From CBDDBK01 sp965225715 (GTDB lineage Bacteria > Bacteroidota > Bacteroidia > Cytophagales > Flammeovirgaceae), in assembly GCA_965225715.1 (NCBI GenBank), contig CBDDBK010000003.1:434001-498000 (forward strand): DNA of 64,000 nucleotides, given 5' to 3'. The stretch's first letter is position 1; each line of letters opens with the position of its first letter. Below, one piece after another: positions 1 through 8,910 of the stretch. The notes below the pieces were generated by a model, which saw only the letters and a list, made by a program, of their open reading frames with translations, had not been told where the DNA came from and did not search any database. A program made the position numbers and the translations under genes.

Positions 1-1
1 T

Positions 2-1531
2 TCCGGTCATCCTATGGGATTATTTCCATCTTCAAAAACAGCACCAAGGGTCGTTGTGACTAATGGTATGATGGTACCAAATTATTCAAGTCCGGAAGAT
101 TTAGAAAAATTATCCGCCTTAGGTATAACTCAATATGGTCAAATGACTGCAGGATCATTTATGTATATTGGTTCACAGGGTATTGTGCATGGGACTACTA
201 TTACCATAATGAATGCGTTTCGTAAAATTTTGCCAAAAAAAGAATCACCTATGGGAAAACTATTTTTAACTTCTGGTCTAGGAGGAATGAGTGGTGCCCA
301 AGCTAAAGCAGGCAATATCACAGGCTGTATTACCGTTTGTGCTGAAGTTAATCCCAAGGCAGCCATCAAACGTTATGAACAAAATTGGGTGGACATGTTG
401 ATAAATAATATGGACGAATTAGTTTTAAAAGTTAAAGAAGCCCAAAGACATCATAAAGTTGTTTCTTTTGCTTTTATTGGAAATGTGATCGATGTTTGGG
501 AAAGATTTTTTGAAGAAGATATATTTGTTCATATAGGTTCAGATCAAACCTCATTACATAATCCTTGGTCAGGAGGTTATTATCCAGCAGATATTTCCTA
601 TGAAGAAGCCAATATATTAATGGTTAAAGATCCAAAATTATTTAAAGATAAAGTTCAAAAATCGCTTATACGTCATGTAGCTGTTATAAATAAACACACA
701 GAAAAAGGGACTTATTTTTTTGATTATGGAAATGCTTTTTTATTAGAATCAGCACGTGCTGGAGCCAATATAATGGCTAAAAATAACAGCGATTTTAGAT
801 ATCCTTCATACGTACAAGACATTCTAGGTCCTATGTGTTTTGATTATGGTTTTGGTCCCTTTCGTTGGGTTTGTGCATCAGGAAAACCAGAAGATTTGGA
901 TAAAACAGACCAAATAGCTGCTAAGGTTTTAAAAGAAATCATGAAAAATACTTCTCCAGAGACTCAACAACAAATGCAAGATAATATTACGTGGATAAAC
1001 AACGCAAAGCGGAATAAAATGGTGGTTGGTTCTCAGGCTCGTATTCTTTATGCAGATGCTGAAGGACGTTCCAAAATTGCCCAAGCTTTTAATGAAGCTA
1101 TTGCAAAAGGACTTATCGGATCTGTTGTTTTGGGTAGAGATCATCATGATGTTAGTGCTACTGATTCACCTTACAGAGAAACGTCTAATATTCATGATGG
1201 CAGTAAATTTACTGCAGATATGGCTATACATAACGTGATTGGAGATAGTTTTAGAGGCGCTACTTGGGTGTCTATACATAATGGCGGAGGTGTTGGATGG
1301 GGAGAAGTTATAAATGGTGGCTTTGGCCTCTTACTTGACGGAACATCTCAAGCAGAAAAAAACCTTAAAAATATGATCTTTTATGATGTCAACAATGGAA
1401 TTGCAAGACGCAGCTGGGCAAGAAATAAAGAGGCTATATTTGCTATAAAAAAAGAAATGAAACGAAGTCCAGATCTAGAAGTAACTTTGCCTAATAGTGT
1501 AGATGAAAAACTTTTAAAAACACTTTTTTAA
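2..1531 (+). CDS. hutU: Urocanate hydratase, 5' end cut by window
   Basis: This enzyme hydrates urocanate to imidazolonepropionate in histidine degradation, in the cytoplasm. The reading frame is already open at base 2 and reads SGHPMGLFPSS, a urocanase motif that lies internally in full-length proteins, so the ATG at 14 is not the true start and the N-terminal part lies left of the window. The NAD-binding stretch TSGLGGMSGAQAKA and the late GGVGWGEVINGGFG segment are intact. The sequence resembles the long urocanase form (roughly 650-680 residues in the family) rather than the short bacterial form. No other hut gene is visible downstream; the next gene is sufD after a repeat-filled gap. Confidence 0.93.
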   Translation, partial: SGHPMGLFPSSKTAPRVVVTNGMMVPNYSSPEDLEKLSALGITQYGQMTAGSFMYIGSQGIVHGTTITIMNAFRKILPKKESPMGKLFLTSGLGGMSGAQAKAGNITGCITVCAEVNPKAAIKRYEQNWVDMLINNMDELVLKVKEAQRHHKVVSFAFIGNVIDVWERFFEEDIFVHIGSDQTSLHNPWSGGYYPADISYEEANILMVKDPKLFKDKVQKSLIRHVAVINKHTEKGTYFFDYGNAFLLESARAGANIMAKNNSDFRYPSYVQDILGPMCFDYGFGPFRWVCASGKPEDLDKTDQIAAKVLKEIMKNTSPETQQQMQDNITWINNAKRNKMVVGSQARILYADAEGRSKIAQAFNEAIAKGLIGSVVLGRDHHDVSATDSPYRETSNIHDGSKFTADMAIHNVIGDSFRGATWVSIHNGGGVGWGEVINGGFGLLLDGTSQAEKNLKNMIFYDVNNGIARRSWARNKEAIFAIKKEMKRSPDLEVTLPNSVDEKLLKTLF

Positions 1532-1535
1532 ATGC

Positions 1536-1692
1536 TATAGTCAGCTCCTATTTGAAAAGGATTTTTGGAGGTTTTTCCCAAGATAAAAATAGTGTTGCTT
1601 TATAGTCAGGTCACTTAAAAAAAGGATTTTTTAGACTTCTAATTCATTTATATTGAAATAAAATGTTTCGAAAAATAAAATAGCATTGCTAC
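1536..1692 (+). repeat. Two tandem copies of the TATAGTCA dispersed repeat
   Basis: Just after the hutU stop there are two tandem, diverged copies of a repeat that recurs through the window. The first (1536-1600) starts tatagtcagctcc and ends near gtgttgct. The second (1601-1692) starts tatagtcaggtcactt and ends tagcattgctac. Both carry the aaaggattttt block. Other copies are near 4686, 18026, 22384 (inverted), 35101 and 40151. No protein is encoded. The rest of the gap to 2088 shows nothing recognisable. Confidence 0.6.
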
Positions 1693-2088
1693 AAAAGTAT
1701 AATAGCCTATTTTTATAAAACCTCACAAAAAATGAAATCTAAAACATAATAGGGGAAATAAGTTTGTTAAATTTGCTGTGTGCAACCAAAAAGTAGGCTG
1801 TTCAATCTATACTTTATTAGTCAAATAAATCAAATAGTTTTTAGAAAGTTGGTTTTTTTAAAGTCTTTTTTAAAAAATCAAAAGGTATTGAACATGGGTT
1901 TTTAAAGTTTATATTAAACATTAAATATCATATTATGCCAATCATTTTAATAGGTTATTTTCGGATGAAAATATTTAAGAAAGAAAAAACTGGCATTGAA
2001 AAAAAGAATTAAAATAAGAACAGAATGACTACTTTCTTATGTCAAACTCACGTTAGTTAGATATTATATTAATCACTCAATAATTAGG

Positions 2089-3396
2089 ATGGCAACAAAT
2101 TTTAAAGAAAATATTTTAAAAAATATTATAGATACTTGTGGAAAAATAGATGAAATAAACAGGTTAGAAAATATGGATTTGCCCCTTTTAAAAGCAGAAG
2201 AATGGAAATATACGCCAATTCGTAAGTTTCTTAAAGAGATTAAAACACGTGCACTTAAGCCGAATACTGAAAACATTAATAGTATGGATTTTAGAATTCC
2301 AAACTTAGATGCTTATTATTTCTTTTTTATAGATGGTTATTTTTTCGAAGGGGATCTGAAAAGTATTCGTAAAAATGAAAAACTGAGTCTTATAGAACTT
2401 AAAAATAAAAAAACATTAGACAAAAATTTTAAAATAACTGAGACAGGTACAGAAAAAGACAAGCCTAATAGTTTTTCAAAAGACTTTTTATACAGTTTGA
2501 ATAAAGCTTCTGCTAAAAATGGTTTTTATATTAACATAGAAAAAGATTCAAAAATAAGTAAGCCATTAATTTTTATGTATTTAACAAGCCAAAAAAGCAA
2601 AGAAAAAAATACATTTAATCAAGTTCAAAATTCAGTTTTTTTATCTAAAAATAGCCAAGCTACACTTATTGAATATTTTTTTGGTGAAAATCATCAAGAA
2701 GGAAACTTTTTTTATAATAATCTTGATAAGATTTGCTTAGAAGAAAATGCTCATTTTAAACACCACCTTATTCAAGATATTGGACACAATAATCTACAAG
2801 TCCAAAATACACACATTACTCAAAAACGAAACAGTCATTATCAAAACACAACAGCAAGTCTAAGCGGTAAACTTATTCGTAATAATTTAAATATTGAGTC
2901 TAATACAAATTGTGAAAGCGATATGTACGGTTTTTACCTTTTAAAATATAAAGATCATATTGATAACCACACTATCATTGATCACCAAAAACCCTACTCT
3001 AACAGCAATCAGCTTTATAAAGGCATTTTAAATGATGAGGCAAAAGGTGTTTTTAATGGAAAAATATTTGTACGCCAAGATGCCCAAAAGACGAATGCCT
3101 TCCAATCAAATAAAAATATTTTATGTTCAGAATCAGCTTCTATCAATACAAAACCCCAATTAGAAATTTGGGCTGATGATGTTAAATGTTCTCATGGAGC
3201 TACAACAGGTTTTTTGGAAAAAGAGGATATTTTTTATCTTCGCTCAAGAGGGATTTCAAAACAAAAAGCACACTTACTTTTATTAATATCTTTTGTGGAA
3301 GAAACTTTGATAGCCATTCAAGAAAAGGGATTAAAAAATTTTCTTCTTAAAAAAGTAAAAAAAAGTTTGACAATTGATGCTAATAATAAAAGTTAA
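2089..3396 (+). CDS. sufD: Fe-S cluster assembly protein SufD
   Basis: SufD is a scaffold partner in the SufBCD complex that builds iron-sulfur clusters in the cytoplasm. The N-terminal part has the family feature LLKAEEWKYTP (residues about 35-45). The C-terminal beta-helix core ends with KPQLEIWADDVKCSHGATTG and RSRGISKQKA, diagnostic for the SufB/SufD family. At 435 residues the length is normal. Start chosen at ATG 2089, the first in frame after the repeat-rich gap. Unusually, no sufB, sufC or sufS lies beside it; the neighbours are hutU upstream and a convergent ilvE, so the operon has been split or rearranged. SufB is excluded by length and the divergent N-terminus. Confidence 0.9.
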   Translation: MATNFKENILKNIIDTCGKIDEINRLENMDLPLLKAEEWKYTPIRKFLKEIKTRALKPNTENINSMDFRIPNLDAYYFFFIDGYFFEGDLKSIRKNEKLSLIELKNKKTLDKNFKITETGTEKDKPNSFSKDFLYSLNKASAKNGFYINIEKDSKISKPLIFMYLTSQKSKEKNTFNQVQNSVFLSKNSQATLIEYFFGENHQEGNFFYNNLDKICLEENAHFKHHLIQDIGHNNLQVQNTHITQKRNSHYQNTTASLSGKLIRNNLNIESNTNCESDMYGFYLLKYKDHIDNHTIIDHQKPYSNSNQLYKGILNDEAKGVFNGKIFVRQDAQKTNAFQSNKNILCSESASINTKPQLEIWADDVKCSHGATTGFLEKEDIFYLRSRGISKQKAHLLLLISFVEETLIAIQEKGLKNFLLKKVKKSLTIDANNKS

Positions 3397-3440
3397 CAAA
3401 AATCCAATTTATTAGATAGTTATCAGATTGAACATCAGTC

Positions 3441-4526
3441 TTAAACGTTTAATTTATATATCCAATTGTAAGTATCTTTTTCCAAACCATATCTTAAATT
3501 GTTTAATTTTTCTAAAAGATATGTACTCAAAGAATTTGAAGTTACCTGGGGTAACACATGCTTTTTCCCTTTATAAGTTATGCTATTAATATTGATAATT
3601 GTTACCGCAGTTCCCATACCAAAAGCTTCTTGTACAATGCCTTTTTCAATACCTTTAATGATTTCTTCTACAGATATAGGTCTTTCTTCAACAATAATCC
3701 CTTTTTCCTTAACAAGTGTTAAGACGCTATCTCTAGTAATACCTGCTAAAATAGTATCACTTAAAGGGCATGTAATAAGTTGATTATTGATCATAAAAGC
3801 GATATTCATAGTACCTGCTTCTTCGATGTATTTATGTTGACAACTGTCTGTCCAAATGAGTTCATCAAAACCTTCATTCAAAGAAAGTTGTCTTGGGTAA
3901 AGCGAACCTCCATAATTTCCGCCAAATTTTGCCCAGCCTGTTCCACCCGGTGCTGCTCTACTATATTTATCTTCAATTTTAACATCTAAAGATTTTGTAT
4001 AAAAAGGCTTCACTAAACAAGTGAAAATAATAAATTTATAAGTTTTAGAAACCCTTATCCCAATAAATTCATCAGTAGCAAACATCAACGGGCGAATATA
4101 GAGAGATATATCTTTACGTTTAAGTACCCAAGAGCTATCAAGGTCTATAAGTTTATTAATACCTTCCATAAAAAGTGACTTTGGAACAACCGGAATAGCA
4201 ATACGTTGAGCTGAAACAGCCATGCGGGCTATATTATCAAAAATCCTAAAAAATAATATGTTGGTATTATCTTTAAAATCTCTGTAAGCTTTTAATCCTT
4301 CAAAAATAGATTGACCATAATTTAAAGTAATATTACTGGGCTTAAAACTAAGTGATTGAAAAGGCATAATTTTAGCTCTATACCAACCTTTACCTTCTTT
4401 ATAATCAGCTACAAACATGTGATCTCCATAGACTTTACCAAAATCAATAGATTCTAAATCAACTTTATCAATATTAGAAGAAACTAATTTTTCTATATCT
4501 ATATTTGTTATGAGCTGTTCTTCCAT
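3441..4526 (-). CDS. ilvE: Branched-chain amino acid aminotransferase
   Basis: This PLP enzyme transfers the amino group in the last step of valine, leucine and isoleucine synthesis and the first step of their breakdown. It is a fold-type IV aminotransferase. The lysine expected to hold PLP is K200 in WAKFGGNYGGSLYPRQ, preceded by TLNYGQSIFEGLKAYR near residue 68. The later blocks EEAGTMNIAF and ITRDSVL are also typical. At 361 residues it matches the longer form common in Bacteroidota. It is convergent with sufD, with only 44 bp between the two stops. ilvD lies 22 kb away, so the pathway genes are scattered here. Confidence 0.93.
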   Translation of the reverse strand: MEEQLITNIDIEKLVSSNIDKVDLESIDFGKVYGDHMFVADYKEGKGWYRAKIMPFQSLSFKPSNITLNYGQSIFEGLKAYRDFKDNTNILFFRIFDNIARMAVSAQRIAIPVVPKSLFMEGINKLIDLDSSWVLKRKDISLYIRPLMFATDEFIGIRVSKTYKFIIFTCLVKPFYTKSLDVKIEDKYSRAAPGGTGWAKFGGNYGGSLYPRQLSLNEGFDELIWTDSCQHKYIEEAGTMNIAFMINNQLITCPLSDTILAGITRDSVLTLVKEKGIIVEERPISVEEIIKGIEKGIVQEAFGMGTAVTIININSITYKGKKHVLPQVTSNSLSTYLLEKLNNLRYGLEKDTYNWIYKLNV

Positions 4527-4685
4527 TCTTATAAGTTTAAAAATTTAAAGATATTTGAAATCTATATAAATATTGGGTTAAGAAAGTTTTAAGCATTCAA
4601 TCTAAAAAAAATTAAGATATACTCTATCATATTAGGGTAAAAATAATATAATTTTAAAGTTAGAAAACCAAAAACTTTATTATAT

Positions 4686-4777
4686 TATAGTCACGTCACT
4701 TGAAAAAGGATTTTTTAGGTATTTAAGTCATTGATATTGAGAATAAAAATTTCTCAAATAATAATAGCATTGCTATA
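4686..4777 (+). repeat. TATAGTCA dispersed repeat copy
   Basis: This copy starts tatagtcacgtcacttgaaa, has aaaggattttttagg in the middle, and ends aatagcattgctata. It lies between the divergent ilvE and the methyltransferase gene. Its ends read TATAG and CTATA, a very short inverted repeat that would fit a TA-inserting miniature element. Confidence 0.6.
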
Positions 4778-4821
4778 CCATAACTTTCAAAAAAATAATA
4801 GTTTTATTACATTTAATAGTT

Positions 4822-5574
4822 TTGACTTCATATTTTAAAAAAATCACCAAACTAAAACAAAAAAAATATCAAAAAGAATTTAAATCTTTTTTGGTCGAAG
4901 GTACAACTATTATTTTAGAACTTTTGAAGTATAATTATCCTTTAGAGGTTTTATTTTGTACGGAACTCTTTGCCCGTAAGTATTTTAAAAAAAAACTAAA
5001 TTTTGATGTCTTCATTATAAAAAAAGAAAAACTTAGCCAACTGGGGACTTTAAAAAATAACCAAGGTGCTTTAGCTATTTGCCCAATTTTCCCTACTGAT
5101 ACAAAAAAAATTAGTATACAAAAAAATATATTAATCTTAGACAATATTCAAAATCCAAATAATTTGGGTTCTATTATGCGCATCTCCGACTGGTACGGCA
5201 TTGATGTGATTATATGTTCAAAACACAGCGTAGATCTATACAATACCAAGGTGATCGCCTCAAGTATGGGAGCATTTATGAGAATTGATGTCTATTATTT
5301 AGATTTAATTTCTTTTCTTCATGAAAACCAAAATAATTATAATATCATCGGAACATTTCCAAATACTAATACCATCGATACTACTAATATTCATACATAT
5401 AGATTTGAAAAAAAGAATATAATTATTCTTGGAAATGAAACCCATGGGATATCTATAGAACTTATTCCTTTCATTAAGACAAAACTAAGTATACCACGCT
5501 ATGGGAAAGCAGAGTCTTTAAATGTAGCTATAGCCACAGCAATTATTTGTGATAACCTCTTATCAAAAAAATGA
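4822..5574 (+). CDS. TrmH/SpoU-family RNA 2'-O-methyltransferase
   Basis: The protein is a SPOUT methyltransferase that methylates a ribose 2'-OH in rRNA or tRNA, using S-adenosylmethionine. The three SpoU motifs are visible: NIQNPNNLGSIMR (residues about 108-120), IILGNETHGIS (about 205) and GKAESLNVAIATAI (about 230). The N-terminal KYQKEFKSFLVEG is the usual RNA-binding substrate domain. The start is a TTG at 4822. No ATG lies close by in frame, and the preserved N-terminus matches family starts, so TTG seems real. At 250 residues the length is normal. The exact target RNA cannot be told from the sequence. Confidence 0.88.
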   Translation: MTSYFKKITKLKQKKYQKEFKSFLVEGTTIILELLKYNYPLEVLFCTELFARKYFKKKLNFDVFIIKKEKLSQLGTLKNNQGALAICPIFPTDTKKISIQKNILILDNIQNPNNLGSIMRISDWYGIDVIICSKHSVDLYNTKVIASSMGAFMRIDVYYLDLISFLHENQNNYNIIGTFPNTNTIDTTNIHTYRFEKKNIIILGNETHGISIELIPFIKTKLSIPRYGKAESLNVAIATAIICDNLLSKK

Positions 5575-5711
5575 AAAGTATTTTTTTAAGTTTCCAAAAT
5601 ATATATAATTTTACAATTTTGTATATAGTGATGCTATTTTTACTCTGGAAAAGGTTTATTTTACAATATCAGTCGATAAGTAAATTATATTTGCAAACTC
5701 CTATAAATTAA
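5571..5711 (+). CDS. Possible 46-residue small membrane protein
   Basis: An ATG overlaps the TGA stop of the methyltransferase gene (ATGA), an arrangement typical of translational coupling. It opens a 46-codon frame with a hydrophobic stretch ILYIVMLFLLW followed by the basic KRF. I do not recognise it. The frame runs through the probable promoter of the next gene, so it could equally be chance in AT-rich DNA. Codon use is uninformative at this length. Confidence 0.22.
   Translation: MKSIFLSFQNIYNFTILYIVMLFLLWKRFILQYQSISKLYLQTPIN
5686..5693 (+). promoter_or_regulatory. Possible Bacteroidota -7 box upstream of the YceI gene
   Basis: TATATTTG at 5686-5693 fits the Bacteroidota TAnnTTTG -7 consensus and lies 42 bp before the YceI ATG. 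No convincing TTG element stands at the usual distance upstream, so this is a weak call. Confidence 0.3.
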
Positions 5712-5735
5712 TGATTCATTTAAATATTTTTTGAA

Positions 5736-6287
5736 ATGAAAAAAATAAATGCATTAAGAATAAATATATTTTTGTTGTCTTTAATATCCTTGCCTTTTTT
5801 TATATTTTCTCAACAAAATGTAAATAATATAAATACCCAAAAATCTGAAATTGTATTTTTTACTACTAATTTTGGTATTGAAATTAAAGGTATAATCAAG
5901 GGATTATCTGGTTATATTTCATTGGATACAACAGATTTAGCTAGTGCTTATTTTTCTGTAATACTTCCAGTTAAAGGTATTAGAACAGGTAGTAAGATTC
6001 GGGACGATCATCTTCAAGAAAAAGAGTTTTTTGATGCTATGAACTATCCTAATATAAGTTTTAAATCTTCTGAGATAAAAAAAGAAAATAATACTTATCT
6101 ACTTTCTGGTATGTTGACAATAAAAGGAATTTCTAATAATGTCCTTATTCCGTTTACTTTAGTTAATAATATATTTAAAGGTACTTTCTCTATAAATAGA
6201 TCTGATTATAATATAGGAGGAAATGGTTTTTTTAGTACAATTGGGGAAAAAGTAACCATTAATATTACTTGTTTTAAGGAACTATGA
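5736..6287 (+). CDS. YceI-family periplasmic protein
   Basis: YceI proteins are secreted lipocalin-like barrels that bind long polyisoprenoid or amphipathic lipids. A signal peptide is evident: basic MKKINALRIN, then a hydrophobic run to about residue 25 ending IFSQ. The mature part shows the YceI hallmarks IRTGSKIRDDHLQEKEFFDA (about residues 88-107) and NYPNISFKSSEIKK, followed by LTIKGISNNVLIPFT. The length (183 residues) is normal. It is a single gene, convergent with the ftsE-like gene at its 3' side. The ligand is not predictable. Confidence 0.88.
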   Translation: MKKINALRINIFLLSLISLPFFIFSQQNVNNINTQKSEIVFFTTNFGIEIKGIIKGLSGYISLDTTDLASAYFSVILPVKGIRTGSKIRDDHLQEKEFFDAMNYPNISFKSSEIKKENNTYLLSGMLTIKGISNNVLIPFTLVNNIFKGTFSINRSDYNIGGNGFFSTIGEKVTINITCFKEL

Positions 6288-6381
6288 TCGATTAGTAAAT
6301 TAAGTGCTATCTGATACAGTAATTTTTATATTAATTATAGAAATTATATCTTTCCAAAAATCTTTTTTTCAAGCGAAGTAG

Positions 6382-7086
6382 CTATAAATATTTAGCATAT
6401 AAAGTATATAGTTTACCTATTGGTATATCAGTGAGTCTTTTATTTTGAAAATGAAGGGTTCTTGCAGGAAATTTTTGCAAAAAATGATATTGATGAGTTG
6501 CTAATAATATTGCCGTTCCGCGTTGGTTAATAGAAATAAGAAGATTGAGAATATCGTTAGCAGTAAGTGGGTCTAAATTTCCTGTTGGCTCATCGGCAAT
6601 AAGCAATTGAGGACTGTTAAGTAAAGATCGTCCGATAGATACACATTGCTTTTCACCTCCAGAGAGTTGATGTGGTAATTTATCTTTTAAGTGTTGAATA
6701 CTTAAAGTTTCCATTACTTCGTTGATTCGATTATCTATTTGACGTTTATTTTTCCAATCAATCGCGTTTAAAACAAAAAATAAATTGTTGTAGATTGTTC
6801 TATCGTTTAAAAGTTCAAAATCTTGAAAAACAATACCTAGTTTTCGTCTTAAAAAAGGAATTTGTTCATTCTTTATATGCCCAAGTGAATAGTCTAAAAC
6901 CTCCAGTTTACCGGTTTGAAGTGGGATATCGGCATAGAGGGTTTTTAAAAATGAGGATTTCCCTTCTCCTGTTTGTCCTATAACATAAATAAAGTCCCCT
7001 GGTCTCATTTCAAAATTAATATCTTCTAAAACTAAACGGTTTTTATAGCTTATTTCTACATCTTCACTAATAATAATCGAGTCCAT
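6382..7086 (-). CDS. ftsE: FtsE-like ABC transporter ATPase
   Basis: This is a 234-residue ABC ATPase. Walker A is GQTGEGKSS (residues 37-45), the Q-loop FQDFELL is near 87, the signature LSGGEKQ is at 141-147, and Walker B LLIADEPTGNLDP is at 161-173. The overall pattern, including the start ...VEISYKNRLVLEDINFEM, matches FtsE, which with the membrane protein FtsX activates peptidoglycan hydrolases at the division site. No ftsX lies next to it, so assignment rests on sequence alone; a LolD/MacB-type exporter ATPase is the alternative. The residue after GGE is K rather than R or Q. Confidence 0.78.
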   Translation of the reverse strand: MDSIIISEDVEISYKNRLVLEDINFEMRPGDFIYVIGQTGEGKSSFLKTLYADIPLQTGKLEVLDYSLGHIKNEQIPFLRRKLGIVFQDFELLNDRTIYNNLFFVLNAIDWKNKRQIDNRINEVMETLSIQHLKDKLPHQLSGGEKQCVSIGRSLLNSPQLLIADEPTGNLDPLTANDILNLLISINQRGTAILLATHQYHFLQKFPARTLHFQNKRLTDIPIGKLYTLYAKYL

Positions 7087-7259
7087 TTATTTTTGAATTA
7101 TTTTAGCAATTTTTTTTATAAAAAGTTTAATTGTTTTATTATCAAATAGCTATACTAAAACAAATTTATAGGTTTTTATATTCATAAGTAATTGATAATA
7201 TGTATTTAAATGTCTTAATATGTAGAAATGTCCAAATAGTTTAAGACAGTTAAAAACCC

Positions 7260-8786
7260 TTATAAATTAAATTTTATGCCTTGTGCTAAAGGTAATTCTT
7301 GGGAATAATTTATGGTAACAGTTTGTCGTCTCATATAATTTTTCCATGCATCGCTCCCACTTTCTCTACCACCTCCTGTTTCTTTTTCACCTCCAAAAGC
7401 ACCACCTATTTCTGCTCCTGATGTTCCAATGTTAACATTAGCTATTCCACAATCACTACCTATATGAGATAGAAACAATTCAGCTTCTTGTAGATTTCTA
7501 GTCATGATAGCTGAAGACAAACCTTGAGGAACATTATTTTGAATTTCAATAGCCTCGGATAAATCTGTATAAGTTATTAAATAAAGAATAGGTGCAAATA
7601 TTTCTTTTTGTAAGATATCATAATGGGCTTTTACTTCAGCTACGCATGGTCGGACATAACATTTATTTTTATAATCCTCACCTTCTAAAATACCACCTTC
7701 GATAAAAAAGTTACCACCTTGTTTTTTACATTCTTCTATACCATTTAGATAATTTTGAACAGCTTGTTGGTCTACCAAAGGGCCTATAAGATTTGATTCA
7801 TCTAAGGGGTTTCCTATTTTAATTTGTTTATAAGCATGTATAAGTTTTTCTTTAATAACTTCTGCGATAGACTTATGAACAATTATTCTACGGGTAGAAG
7901 TGCAACGTTGCCCTGCTGTACCTAAAGCACCAAAAAAAACAGCTGGTATAGCAATATTCAGGTCAGCATTTTGACTAATAATCATTGCATTATTACCACC
8001 CAACTCCAACAAACTTTTTCCAAATCTCTGGGCTACGGTTTCAGCTACAGATTTTCCCATTTGACAAGAACCAGTAGCTGAGACCAGATTAATATTTTTA
8101 TCTTTTGCTAACCATTCTCCAGTCTCTTTTTCACCAATTATCAAACAACTAATGGCTTGAGGAAGTTTATTTTTTTTCAAAACACGAGCAACAATCTGTT
8201 GGCATGCTAAGGCAGTTAATGGTGTTTTTTCAGAAGGTTTCCAAATGCAAACATTACCACATAACCATGCTAAAACACTATTCCAACCCCATACAGCTGC
8301 AGGGAAATTAAAAGCAGATATAATACCTACAAGTCCTAAAGGATGCCATTGTTCATACATACGATGAAGTGGACGTTCACTTTGAATAATCAAGCCATGA
8401 AGCTGACGAGAGAGTCCTACGGCAAAATCACAAATATCTATTATTTCTTGCACCTCACCATAGCCTTCTTGTAGACTTTTTCCCATTTCATAAGCAACTA
8501 ATTTGCCTAAAGATTTTTTATCTTTTCTAAACTCTTCGCCAATTTGTCTAATAATATTTCCCCGGAAAGGTGCAGGTTGTTTACGCCAAATTTCAAAGGC
8601 TTTTTTGGCTTCCTTTACCACATGTACATAGATATTTTTATTACTAGGTTCAACTTTAGCAATATGCTTTCCGTCTACAGGTGAAAAAACGTCTAACATT
8701 TTTTTGTTTGAAATTATAGGTTCTATTCCTATCCAAGTGCCATAGTTTTTTTCTCTAATATTAAATGATTCTAATATTTTTTTCAT
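7260..8786 (-). CDS. ALDH7-type aldehyde dehydrogenase
   Basis: This NAD(P)-dependent aldehyde dehydrogenase belongs to the ALDH7 group, whose best-known members oxidise L-2-aminoadipate semialdehyde in lysine breakdown. The catalytic cysteine lies in GTAGQRCTSTRR (near residue 300) and the general-base glutamate in LLELGGNNAMI. The ELGGNN form, rather than ELGGK, is the ALDH7 mark. The NAD-fold block ISAFNFPAAVWGWNS and the C-terminal GGEKETGGGRESGSDAWKNY are also typical. The length (508 residues) is complete. It is a single gene upstream of the giant secreted protein. Its physiological substrate is inferred from the family only. Confidence 0.87.
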   Translation of the reverse strand: MKKILESFNIREKNYGTWIGIEPIISNKKMLDVFSPVDGKHIAKVEPSNKNIYVHVVKEAKKAFEIWRKQPAPFRGNIIRQIGEEFRKDKKSLGKLVAYEMGKSLQEGYGEVQEIIDICDFAVGLSRQLHGLIIQSERPLHRMYEQWHPLGLVGIISAFNFPAAVWGWNSVLAWLCGNVCIWKPSEKTPLTALACQQIVARVLKKNKLPQAISCLIIGEKETGEWLAKDKNINLVSATGSCQMGKSVAETVAQRFGKSLLELGGNNAMIISQNADLNIAIPAVFFGALGTAGQRCTSTRRIIVHKSIAEVIKEKLIHAYKQIKIGNPLDESNLIGPLVDQQAVQNYLNGIEECKKQGGNFFIEGGILEGEDYKNKCYVRPCVAEVKAHYDILQKEIFAPILYLITYTDLSEAIEIQNNVPQGLSSAIMTRNLQEAELFLSHIGSDCGIANVNIGTSGAEIGGAFGGEKETGGGRESGSDAWKNYMRRQTVTINYSQELPLAQGIKFNL

Positions 8787-8862
8787 TAAATTTTATTGCT
8801 GCTAGTTCAAAGTATTTTATTTAATTGAGTATAAGTATTTTTAATTTTAATAATTCTTAATT

Positions 8863-8898
8863 AAGGCGGAAATAGAATTTAGAACATATTTCCGCCTT
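8863..8898 (-). terminator. Hairpin terminator after the T9SS cargo gene
   Basis: A perfect 12-bp stem, aaggcggaaata pairing with tatttccgcctt, with a 12-nt loop. It stands 12 bp beyond the stop of the giant cargo gene on the minus strand and is GC-rich against AT-rich surroundings. It is probably a factor-independent or mRNA-stabilising 3' hairpin. Confidence 0.7.
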
Positions 8899-8910
8899 AT
8901 CATACTATTA

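Noticed and set aside
14..1531. ATG at 14 as hutU start
   Set aside because: The codons before it (SGHP) continue a conserved urocanase motif, so the gene is simply cut by the window edge.
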